Shown here: positions 26,121-33,488 of the stretch, piece by piece | Layout of the letters: the number at the start of each line of letters is the position of its first letter | Position numbering within the stretch: position 1 is the stretch's first letter | Assembly (NCBI GenBank): GCA_902613805.1 | Contig: CACMIV010000001.1 | Span: forward strand, 364,001 to 428,000 | Reading direction: 5' to 3' | DNA length: 64,000 bases | Source: an uncultured Pelagibacteraceae bacterium | GTDB lineage: Bacteria; Pseudomonadota; Alphaproteobacteria; Pelagibacterales; AG-422-B15 | The notes under the pieces: generated by a model | Seen by the model: only the letters and a program-made list of their open reading frames with translations | What the model was told of the DNA's origin: nothing | Database searches by the model: none | Made by a program: the position numbers and the translations under genes

Positions 26121-26393
26121 ATGTTTGTATCTTTTACCGATTGGGAATTTGACGGCAATGTTGAAAATGCCGTTGAAAATATGAAAGGTTTTTGGCCTGA
26201 GATGAAAAAGCATGGAGCAATGAATATGCGTGCAACAGTCACAGGCGAAAAAACACTCAGAACGATGACTATCTGGAGCAGTGAAGAGCAAGTGAAAGCT
26301 AACATCGATGAAATTAGAGCAGCGGCTGGTAAAGCTGTAGGCATGACCACAACAGGTGGAATGATGGGTACAGTCGCTGTCGAGCTTGACTGA
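26121..26393 (+). CDS. Small hypothetical protein (possible dimeric alpha/beta-barrel)
   Basis: A 90-residue soluble protein that I do not recognise. It has AATGGAG before the ATG. The layout (strand FVSFTDWEF, helix NVENAVENMKGFWPEMKKHG, two strands MNMRATVTGEKTLRTMTIW, helix SSEEQVKANIDEIRAAAGKAVG, final strand GTVAVEL) is the beta-alpha-beta-beta-alpha-beta order of ferredoxin-like dimeric barrels (ABM/EthD-like). The C-terminal half is very Met/Gly/Thr-rich (TTTGGMMG). No ligand residues can be named. A hairpin at 26403-26428 lies directly downstream. Confidence 0.7.
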   Translation: MFVSFTDWEFDGNVENAVENMKGFWPEMKKHGAMNMRATVTGEKTLRTMTIWSSEEQVKANIDEIRAAAGKAVGMTTTGGMMGTVAVELD

Positions 26394-26402
26394 TTAACTT
26401 AT

Positions 26403-26428
26403 GAGTGGGTTGAGAAATCAACCCGCTC
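26403..26428. terminator. Hairpin between convergent genes, possible bidirectional terminator
   Basis: GAGTGGGTTGA (26403-26413) pairs with TCAACCCGCTC (26418-26428): an 11-bp stem with one G-U wobble, closed by a GAAA tetraloop. It lies exactly between the convergent 90-residue protein and the DUF1674 gene. No U tract follows on either strand, so it may need Rho or act mainly as an mRNA 3'-end stabiliser. Confidence 0.5.
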
Positions 26429-26436
26429 AATTAAAG

Positions 26437-26592
26437 CTAAAAATCTGAGGTAATACCTTTTTTTTCCCAGTCTCCAAAACGGGTTGGTTCTGGACCATCT
26501 GCCCCACCTATTTCTTTTTTCTTTTTAGGCAGTTTTGAGTCAATTTTCTTGTCGTCTTTATCTTCGACAGCTTCTGTTTTTTTATCATTCAT
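26437..26592 (-). CDS. DUF1674 protein, succinate dehydrogenase assembly factor 4 (SDHAF4) family
   Basis: A 51-residue protein (ATG at 26592; an in-frame ATG at 26619 adds nine unconserved residues). The C terminus KKEIGGADGPEPTRFGDWEKKGITSDF-type block is the DUF1674/SDHAF4 signature, with the invariant GPEPTRxGDWE core. Mitochondrial SDHAF4 binds flavinylated SdhA and protects complex II assembly; a similar cytosolic role is inferred for bacterial copies. The N-terminal half is charged and disordered-looking. It is divergent from rpe. The rsmB gene that often neighbours this family in alphaproteobacteria is absent here. Confidence 0.85.
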   Translation of the reverse strand: MNDKKTEAVEDKDDKKIDSKLPKKKKEIGGADGPEPTRFGDWEKKGITSDF

Positions 26593-26689
26593 ATTTATAA
26601 TGTAATCTCTATTTATCACTAATCAAAGTATGAAAACAGTGGGAAACAACAAACCTTTCTGTTATACAAAGAAATAATGCTTCACAATA

Positions 26690-27346
26690 ATGTCGGTTAA
26701 AATATCACCTTCTATACTAGCATCAGACTTTTCATCATTAGGAGATGAGGTCGTTAATATCACTCAAGCCGGGGCTGACTGCATACACGTAGATGTAATG
26801 GATGGACACTTTGTGCCCAATCTCACAATTGGTCCAGATGTTGTTAAATCTATAAGAGATAAATCTTCATTGCCGTTTGATGTTCATTTGATGATCGATC
26901 CTGTACAGCCTTATATTGAAAAATTTGTTGAAGCTGGAGCAGATATTGTTTCAGTTCACCCAGAGGCAAAAGATGATACAGAAGCATGTTTGAATAAAAT
27001 TAAATCATTAAATGTAAAAGCGGGTCTTGCAATCAACCCAAATACTGAATGGGAAGTTGTAAAACCCTTCATGAATAAACTTGATCTCATTTTAGTAATG
27101 AGTGTTTATCCTGGTTTTGGCGGTCAGAAATTTATTCCAACAGCTCTTGATAAATTATCAAATCTTAGAGAAGAAATTAATAAATCTGGTAGAGAAATTC
27201 ATTTAGAAGTTGATGGAGGAATTAATTTTGAAAATGTTCAATCAGTAATCGATGCCGGGGCCGATATGATTGTTGCAGGCACCACAACCTTTAAAGGTGG
27301 CCCGAGTGAGTATGCAAATAATATTGAAAAACTAAGGGGCCATTAA
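26690..27346 (+). CDS. rpe: Ribulose-phosphate 3-epimerase
   Basis: A 218-residue TIM-barrel metalloenzyme that interconverts ribulose-5-phosphate and xylulose-5-phosphate in the pentose phosphate pathway. It has KISPSILASDFSSLGDEV at the start, the metal-binding HVDVMDGHFVPNLTIGP, DVHLMIDP, VMSVYPGFGGQKF and EVDGGINFENV with the catalytic aspartate. All active-site residues are in place. Its stop is followed one base later by the TTG start of purH, so the two are co-transcribed. Confidence 0.97.
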   Translation: MSVKISPSILASDFSSLGDEVVNITQAGADCIHVDVMDGHFVPNLTIGPDVVKSIRDKSSLPFDVHLMIDPVQPYIEKFVEAGADIVSVHPEAKDDTEACLNKIKSLNVKAGLAINPNTEWEVVKPFMNKLDLILVMSVYPGFGGQKFIPTALDKLSNLREEINKSGREIHLEVDGGINFENVQSVIDAGADMIVAGTTTFKGGPSEYANNIEKLRGH

Positions 27347-27347
27347 A

Positions 27348-28913
27348 TTGGATATAAAAATTAAAACCGCACTGATTTCTGTTTCAGATAAATCAGGTTT
27401 AGAAAAAGTTGTTCAATCACTCAAAGAGCACAATATTAAAATAGTTTCAACAGGTGGCACGGCAAAATCAATTGCAGCTATGGGTGTTGATGTAACAGAT
27501 GTATCTTCTCTAACCAATTTCCCTGAGATGATGGATGGGCGTGTTAAAACTTTACACCCTAATGTGCATGGCGGTTTGCTTTCAATAAGAGATGACAAGA
27601 GTCATGTGCAGTCTCAAGAGAAACATGGCATAGAAGACATTGACTTAATAATTGTCAATCTTTACCCCTTTGAAGAAGCGATAAAATCATTGGAAAATGA
27701 AGAAATTTGCATAGAAAATATTGATATTGGAGGCCCAGCAATGTTGCGATCAGCGGCTAAAAATCATCGGTTTGTCACAGTAGTTACCGATATTAGTGAT
27801 TACGATGAGCTTATTAATGAAATCAATAAAAATAATGGTTCAACAACTTTGGAGTTTAGGAAGGCACTTGCTGCAAAAACATTTTCGACTACCGCTTACT
27901 ACGATTCTTTAATCAGTAGTTGGTTTTACAGGAATACAAACGAACCTGTTAATAAGTTTTCAACTTCTGCAGAATTATCTTCTACACTTAGGTACGGTGA
28001 AAACCCTCATCAGTCAGCAAGTCTCTATAAGTCATCCATGCAGCTATCAGGAATACCACATGCAAAATTACTTCAAGGAAAAGAATTAAGTTATAATAAT
28101 ATTAATGATGCTGACGCAGCATTACAATTAATTAAAGAATTTAACGAAGACACTCCTAGTGTTGCAATTATCAAGCACGCAAACCCTTGCGGCGTTGCTA
28201 GCGGGAATTCACTTTGTGAAGCGTATATGAAAGCATTTTCGTGTGATACAACCAGTGCATTTGGAGGTATCATTGCACTCAATCAAACAATCGACAAAGA
28301 GACAGCCTCTGAAATTATAAAAATATTTACTGAGGTTATTATAGCGCCAGATGTTAGTAATGAAGCTAAAGAAATTTTTAAGTCAAAAAACAATTTAAGA
28401 GTTCTAACTTTATCATCAATGCACAAAAACAATAATTCCCAAAACTTCAAAAGTATTGAGGGAGGAATTCTAGTTCAATCAAACGATGGAGCAGTTACGA
28501 CCAAATCTGATTTGAAAGTTGTTACAGAAAAAAAACCAAGTGATAGTGAAATTGAGGATATGTTGTTTGCATTTAAAGTTTGCAAACATGTAAAGTCAAA
28601 TGCAATAATTTATGTCAAAAATAAAAAAACAATTGGTATTGGTGCAGGGCAAATGAGTCGAGTTGATAGTGCTAAAATTGCATCACAAAAAAATAACGAA
28701 ATGGAAAAATCTGATGAAAATTCTCTCAAAAATTCAGTAGTTGCATCAGATGCATTCTTTCCATTTTCAGATGGCTTGCTAGTTACAATTTCATCTGGAG
28801 CTAAGGCAGTCATACAGCCAGGAGGCTCGATGAAAGATGATGAAGTTATAAATGCGGCAAATGACGCTGATATTTCAATGGTGTTTACAGGAATTCGTCA
28901 TTTCAGGCATTAG
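27348..28913 (+). CDS. purH: Bifunctional AICAR formyltransferase / IMP cyclohydrolase
   Basis: A 521-residue enzyme for the last two steps of IMP synthesis. The N-terminal cyclohydrolase (MGS-like) domain has ALISVSDKSGL, STGGTAKSIAAMG and GRVKTLHPNVHGG. The transformylase domain has LRYGENPHQSAS, GKELSYNNINDADAALQL, IIKHANPCGVA, the GQMSRVDS motif and the terminal GGSMKDDEVINAA. The start is a TTG at 27348, because the conserved KTALISVSDKSG comes before any ATG. It converges with a membrane-protein gene and overlaps it by 11 bp. Confidence 0.97.
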   Translation: MDIKIKTALISVSDKSGLEKVVQSLKEHNIKIVSTGGTAKSIAAMGVDVTDVSSLTNFPEMMDGRVKTLHPNVHGGLLSIRDDKSHVQSQEKHGIEDIDLIIVNLYPFEEAIKSLENEEICIENIDIGGPAMLRSAAKNHRFVTVVTDISDYDELINEINKNNGSTTLEFRKALAAKTFSTTAYYDSLISSWFYRNTNEPVNKFSTSAELSSTLRYGENPHQSASLYKSSMQLSGIPHAKLLQGKELSYNNINDADAALQLIKEFNEDTPSVAIIKHANPCGVASGNSLCEAYMKAFSCDTTSAFGGIIALNQTIDKETASEIIKIFTEVIIAPDVSNEAKEIFKSKNNLRVLTLSSMHKNNNSQNFKSIEGGILVQSNDGAVTTKSDLKVVTEKKPSDSEIEDMLFAFKVCKHVKSNAIIYVKNKKTIGIGAGQMSRVDSAKIASQKNNEMEKSDENSLKNSVVASDAFFPFSDGLLVTISSGAKAVIQPGGSMKDDEVINAANDADISMVFTGIRHFRH

Positions 28914-29502
28914 TTTCCCTCAATAAACCTGTAAATAAAGGGAAAAATAAAAATATTAGAAGCGCGAAGTTCCATTCAATCACATTTTCATAATTGGAGT
29001 TGTCAAGAGGTAAAATAAGTAAGTAGCCCACCACAAAGAGAAGATACATAGACAAAAGTGTTTTAAGAGAAAACTTTGATCTAATTTTGTTATCAGAAAT
29101 TAAAAACACTAATAGTGCTTGGCATACCGGCGAGAGTATAAAAAATACAAATATTCCGATCTCTCTCATAAATCTATAAATTTTTCCTTCAAAGCCAAGA
29201 GCAAATAAGTAAATAATTAAAAAAATACAAGAGGTAATGCTGAGAAACAAAAGTAAGTTACTTTTGTGAATATACTTATTTATTTGGTACCAGAAAATTA
29301 TCATTAGTATGACAGATGGAATAATGAATATTTTATATAGGTAGAAAGAAACACCATATCTGCCTACCTTACTAATTGAAGTGCATCCATCCAAAAGAGG
29401 AAGGCACCATTCAACATAACCTCCAAGTGAAGAAAAAAAATAAGAAATAACTACAGTAAGTACAGGCAACAAAAAAATAATTCGTGATAAATTATTATTC
29501 AA
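28903..29502 (-). CDS. Frag1/DRAM/Sfk1-like six-helix membrane protein
   Basis: A 199-residue inner-membrane protein with about six hydrophobic helices. The first loop carries CLPLLDGCTSISKVGRYGVSF, a Cys/Ser-rich motif I associate with bacterial relatives of the Frag1/DRAM/Sfk1 family; the match is from memory and uncertain. Helix 4 is followed by MREIGIFVFFILSPV. No enzymatic motif is seen. It is the last gene of a minus-strand trio (MFS transporter, 163-residue membrane protein, this gene) with 12 bp to its neighbour. Its 3' end overlaps the convergent purH end by 11 bp. Confidence 0.55.
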   Translation of the reverse strand: MNNNLSRIIFLLPVLTVVISYFFSSLGGYVEWCLPLLDGCTSISKVGRYGVSFYLYKIFIIPSVILMIIFWYQINKYIHKSNLLLFLSITSCIFLIIYLFALGFEGKIYRFMREIGIFVFFILSPVCQALLVFLISDNKIRSKFSLKTLLSMYLLFVVGYLLILPLDNSNYENVIEWNFALLIFLFFPLFTGLLRETNA

Positions 29503-29514
29503 ATTAAAGTATCT

Positions 29515-30006
29515 TTACCTTATTTTTTTTATAATACCATACATCAGCACAGTAAGTGAAATTCCGACCGCTATCCATTTGATAGATGTAGATGTACTGG
29601 AGTAAAATATATTTTGACTTGAAAGTGTTGGAAAGTTTGAAAGAAGTAAACTTACATGAATATTTTCTAATATATCAAAAAGCCCAGCCGTCAAAGGGAA
29701 GATAAACAAAAAAGCTTTTTTTTCAAATAATTTGTAGTAAGCGCCAACAAATAAAGACACATATAATAAGGGGTATATGGTATCAACAATAAGTGCAGAA
29801 AAAAAATATAATTGTCTGCCATCTTCACCAATTAAGACAAAACTTTGTTTTACAATTTCTTCATTATAAGAAAACCTTAAATCCAGCATGTTTGCAAAAA
29901 TATCATGAGGTAACAAAAAAAATATGAGACCGCATATATTCAGTAAAATGAATATTGTGATTTGGGATTTTTTTTTCGAAATAAAATTTAAATAATCTAC
30001 AATCAT
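29515..30006 (-). CDS. Four-helix membrane protein of unknown function
   Basis: A 163-residue protein with about four hydrophobic helices (roughly 15-35, 70-92, 98-118, 140-158). A polar motif, LTAGLFDILENIHVSLLL, places Asp, Glu and Asn in or near helix 3. DxxEN motifs of this type occur in uncharacterised bacterial membrane proteins, so these residues may be functional. The ATG overlaps the MFS transporter stop by 4 bp (ATGA), so translation is probably coupled. I cannot assign a function. Confidence 0.6.
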   Translation of the reverse strand: MIVDYLNFISKKKSQITIFILLNICGLIFFLLPHDIFANMLDLRFSYNEEIVKQSFVLIGEDGRQLYFFSALIVDTIYPLLYVSLFVGAYYKLFEKKAFLFIFPLTAGLFDILENIHVSLLLSNFPTLSSQNIFYSSTSTSIKWIAVGISLTVLMYGIIKKIR

Positions 30007-31346
30007 TTTTCTGAAACAAAATACATCCCTAAGATGCCAATTAAATTAAATAGAACTATTGAAATCATTGCATATTGAAGACTTCCAGTAAAAGCTAGAA
30101 TTATTGACATCAATCCGGGAACTAGCCATGCTGTTGATTTTCCAGCAAAAGCATAAAGACCAAAAAATTCAGTCATCTTTTCTTGAGGTGAAAGCTTAAC
30201 CATTAATGCTCGTGATGCTGTTTGAGCAGGGCCATAAAAAATTGAAATGCCAATGACAACACAAATATATGTAACTTGACTTACAGAATTAAATATTCCC
30301 AAAGTAAATTCTTCTACGCTAGCTGAATATTCATTAACCGTAAAAAAATAAAATATTGTATCTTTATCAATTGATAATCCTAAAAGTCCTGAAACTAATA
30401 AACCCCAAAGTGATAGATTTATTACATTTTTAGAACCAATTAGATCATTTAAATAGCCTCCATAAATTGAACTTGGCCCTGACAAGATATTTAAAATAAT
30501 TCCAAGTATTAAGACTTGAGTGAGCGACATTCCAACTACCAGACTTGCGTAAACACCACCAACTACAAATAGAGCATTAAGGGCGTCTTGATAAAACATT
30601 CTTGTTATTAAGAACGTAAATATGTTTTTATACTTTCTAGCTTCTTTAAAAGTATTAATAAAATTTGTAAGTCCAATTTTTACTGAATTGATAACGGTAA
30701 CGTTATTTTTTTTTAGATCTGGAGTAAATAAAAACAAAGGAACAATGAATACAGCGTACCATATTGCGCACAGCGGTCCTACAATTCTTATATGTTCATA
30801 TTCATTTGTATTCAAACCGTACAGATTTTCGGTTTCACCTCCAGGCCAAACAAATATTATTAAAAATAAAATTAATGCGATAAGACCTGCGATATAACCA
30901 ACCCCATAACCCATACCACTTAACCAACCAGAGTTCTCAGGAGTTTCAATGGTTGCTAGAACTGAATTATTAAAGACTTCTGAAAACCCAACCATTGCTG
31001 AAGCAAGTATCAATCCAAACATCACGAGCCAAATACCCTCAGGAGCGCCTGGAGGTGAATACCAAAGCAATGCCATACCAAGTACAAACAATGCAGATGT
31101 TATTCCCATTAATAGTTTTCTATTTCCTTTTATGTCCGTAATAGATCCTAGAACAGGACTAAAAAGAGCAATGGCTAGACCTGAAATAGTCTGCGTGAGA
31201 GTTAATTTTTGAGCACCATCATCACCAGTGATAAAAACATCTGTAAAGTAGACAGAGAAAACAAATGTCATGATTAACGTATAGAAAGGCTGATTTGCCC
31301 AATCGAACATTGTCCATGAATATCTACCTAATTTTGAAGCTCTCAT
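30003..31346 (-). CDS. MFS transporter, UMF1/Atg22-like family
   Basis: A 447-residue inner-membrane transporter with about 12 helices. The N terminus LGRYSWTMFDWANQPFYTLIMTFVFSVYF is the signature of the UMF1 (vacuole effluxer Atg22-like) branch of the major facilitator superfamily. The short loop DIKGNRKLLMGI after helix 2 corresponds to the MFS D-x-x-G-R-R/K motif. Fungal Atg22 exports amino acids from vacuoles; bacterial substrates are not known. It is the first gene of a coupled minus-strand trio with two small membrane proteins. The start at 31346 gives the conserved N terminus. Confidence 0.88.
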   Translation of the reverse strand: MRASKLGRYSWTMFDWANQPFYTLIMTFVFSVYFTDVFITGDDGAQKLTLTQTISGLAIALFSPVLGSITDIKGNRKLLMGITSALFVLGMALLWYSPPGAPEGIWLVMFGLILASAMVGFSEVFNNSVLATIETPENSGWLSGMGYGVGYIAGLIALILFLIIFVWPGGETENLYGLNTNEYEHIRIVGPLCAIWYAVFIVPLFLFTPDLKKNNVTVINSVKIGLTNFINTFKEARKYKNIFTFLITRMFYQDALNALFVVGGVYASLVVGMSLTQVLILGIILNILSGPSSIYGGYLNDLIGSKNVINLSLWGLLVSGLLGLSIDKDTIFYFFTVNEYSASVEEFTLGIFNSVSQVTYICVVIGISIFYGPAQTASRALMVKLSPQEKMTEFFGLYAFAGKSTAWLVPGLMSIILAFTGSLQYAMISIVLFNLIGILGMYFVSEK

Positions 31347-31390
31347 AAGATGAGTTTATACAAACTAACTTATGTTGTGTTCTTTTATTT

Positions 31391-31465
31391 TGGAGCGAGT
31401 GAAGGGAGTCGAACCCTCGACCTAAACGTTGGCAACGTTTCGCTCTACCACTGAGCTACACTCGC
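31391..31465 (-). tRNA. tRNA-Gly (anticodon GCC)
   Basis: The minus strand folds into a complete cloverleaf: acceptor GCGAGTG/CACTCGC, D stem GCTC/GAGC around AGTGGTA, anticodon stem AAACG/CGTTT with loop TTGCCAA (anticodon GCC), T stem GAGGG/CCCTT with loop TTCGACT, then discriminator T and an encoded CCA (TCCA at 31394-31391). U73 agrees with bacterial tRNA-Gly. It lies between the divergent MFS and LON-domain genes and is the only tRNA I found. Confidence 0.97.
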
Positions 31466-31556
31466 AATATTGTTTGTTCTAATAGAAAAAGCCTTGTTTT
31501 TCAAGATAAGCGGATTATTTCATTTTTATAATAACTATTGTATTATTTTTAATAAC

Positions 31557-32213
31557 ATGAAAAACATCAACATTCAGGATCTATCAAGAAAAATCCCCAT
31601 ATTTCCTCTAACTGGAGCAGTTCTTTTTCCAGGGACACAACTCCCCTTAAACATTTTTGAGCCGCGCTATGTTCAAATGATAGATGATGCACTTGCTAGC
31701 CCTGGAAGACTCTTAGGCATGATACAGCCTGCGTCACAAAATCAAGAGGCTGGAAACAAATCTCTAAAAAAAGTTGGATGTGTTGGTCGCATCTCCTCAT
31801 TTAATGAGGCAGAGGACAGTCGGTATTTAATTACATTATCTGGCGTTGTAAGATTCGAAGTTGACGAGGAATTGGATGTGACTACTCCTTACAGACAGGT
31901 TCTCGCTAACTATGATAATTATAAGACTGACACTGAAAGTCAAAGTAGTGACAGTATAGACAGGTCAAAACTTCTGGCTTTAGTTAAACGGTATCTAGAA
32001 CACAGAAAAATATTAGCTGACTGGGAAATAATTAAACAAACTCCAACTGAGCAATTAATAAATTATTCAGGAATATTGGTTCCTTTCACTCCCGAAGAAA
32101 AACAACTTCTACTTGAAGCAAAAACATTAATCACGAGAGGTCACGCACTTGAGGCGCTCTATCAATCTTATATCTTCGATCTTTCTGGTGAAAAAAGCGA
32201 TCAGCTCCATTAA
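31557..32213 (+). CDS. LON peptidase substrate-binding (N-terminal) domain protein
   Basis: A 218-residue protein made only of the Lon N-terminal domain: IPIFPLTGAVLFPGTQLPLNIFEPRYVQMIDDAL at residues about 10-43, then GCVGRISSFNEAEDSRYLITLSGVVRF, then a helical C-terminal half. No ATPase or protease domain follows. Stand-alone copies are common in alphaproteobacteria near ubiquinone hydroxylase and ftsK genes; the role is unknown. The ATG at 31557 is chosen because the longer reading (31470) adds a hydrophobic, non-homologous stretch starting 5 bp after the tRNA. It converges with the ubiquinone-type hydroxylase (4-bp overlap). Confidence 0.9.
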   Translation: MKNINIQDLSRKIPIFPLTGAVLFPGTQLPLNIFEPRYVQMIDDALASPGRLLGMIQPASQNQEAGNKSLKKVGCVGRISSFNEAEDSRYLITLSGVVRFEVDEELDVTTPYRQVLANYDNYKTDTESQSSDSIDRSKLLALVKRYLEHRKILADWEIIKQTPTEQLINYSGILVPFTPEEKQLLLEAKTLITRGHALEALYQSYIFDLSGEKSDQLH

Positions 32214-33382
32214 AGAGCTTTATAAAAATCCTCACCTGTAGCACTTCTAATAAAAAGCTGTTTGAGATTTTTAATCTTTTCAACTAAACCCAAACCTGTG
32301 CGGGCTGTATAATTTACAAAGTTGTTATTACTGGAAAATATATCATCAAGTAAAAATGTACCAAATGAATAGGCTGTGTTATCGATTTTTCTTTTCATTT
32401 CAAACTCTTCCAAAACCATTTGATCATTTAGCTTATAGCCTAAAGATTTGTATTTTTTAATCTGGTTCACAAACAAAGCTATATCTTTAATGCTTAAATT
32501 AAGTCCTTGACCAGCAATAGGATGTATATTGTGAGCAATATTACCTAGCAATACTGTATTTTTATATACAAGATTTTTGGCATAGACAAATTGAAGCTTG
32601 TGTTTTTCATTGCTTGTCATCTTAATTGAAGAAACCTGTTCACTCAGGTGCTTTGTGATAATTTGCAAAAGCTCTTCATTATCTTTATGCAATAATTTTG
32701 AATCTCTTTTTAATGACCAAACAATAGAAGCTTCATTCTTTGAATAAGGTAATAGAGCTAAAGGTCCATCGGAGGTAAATTTTTGAAATGCACAATTTGC
32801 ATTTTTAATATCACCATTAATATCTATAGAGATAGCACTCTTCTTTAAGTCTTTTTTAATAAAATCAATACTTATAAGATCAGCAAGGTTATTTTTTGTT
32901 GACGATACTATAAATAAATCAGTGTCTATTTCTTCTCCATTATTAAGTTTAAGTTTAATTTCATCTTTTTTGTTTTCAACCATGGAGGGATAACTTCCAT
33001 GAATAATATTTATATTTCTTAACTGTCCTATCTCTTGATCTAAGTATTTTTCTAAGTCTGTATTTTTTACAATTTTTCCAAGATTTTGCTTTTCTCCATC
33101 ATTAAACTTTATGGACTGAGGTTTGTTTCCTCTCAGGCTATTTAATTCACAGTGTATAGAGTCAATTTCAGGGTGTTCCTCAAATTGCTTTGTTTTTGGG
33201 AACATGGAAGAAAGATAATTTAGCGAACCTCTAGATAAGAATGTGACAAGGTTAGTATTAGATATTTCCTGCTTTTGATCTTTATCTGAAATTAGACAGA
33301 CTGAAAATCCATTTCTGGCTAAAAGGCATGATGTTATTTTAGCTGAAATACCAAACCCAAATATAGTAAATTCATATTTCAT
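32210..33382 (-). CDS. UbiH/UbiF/COQ6-family FAD-dependent monooxygenase
   Basis: A 390-residue class-A flavoprotein hydroxylase, probably for ring hydroxylation in ubiquinone synthesis. The N-terminal dinucleotide fold is IFGFGISAKITSCLLARNGFSV. The FAD motif is VLLGNIAHNIHPIAGQGLNLSIKD, where the family's usual Asp of the GDAAH sequence is Asn (GNIAH), while the PxxGQGxN part is intact. Which ring carbon is modified cannot be told, so no symbol is given. Position next to ftsK-lolA is standard in alphaproteobacteria. The Asp-to-Asn change deserves checking in relatives. Confidence 0.82.
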   Translation of the reverse strand: MKYEFTIFGFGISAKITSCLLARNGFSVCLISDKDQKQEISNTNLVTFLSRGSLNYLSSMFPKTKQFEEHPEIDSIHCELNSLRGNKPQSIKFNDGEKQNLGKIVKNTDLEKYLDQEIGQLRNINIIHGSYPSMVENKKDEIKLKLNNGEEIDTDLFIVSSTKNNLADLISIDFIKKDLKKSAISIDINGDIKNANCAFQKFTSDGPLALLPYSKNEASIVWSLKRDSKLLHKDNEELLQIITKHLSEQVSSIKMTSNEKHKLQFVYAKNLVYKNTVLLGNIAHNIHPIAGQGLNLSIKDIALFVNQIKKYKSLGYKLNDQMVLEEFEMKRKIDNTAYSFGTFLLDDIFSSNNNFVNYTARTGLGLVEKIKNLKQLFIRSATGEDFYKAL

Positions 33383-33488
33383 TTATTATTTGAATAATTT
33401 AGTCAGTTAATTGTTTAAGAAACTATATAATAACAAGATGAATCAAATACTAATAGAATCTCAACATTTTTATTTTATTTGTTAAATA

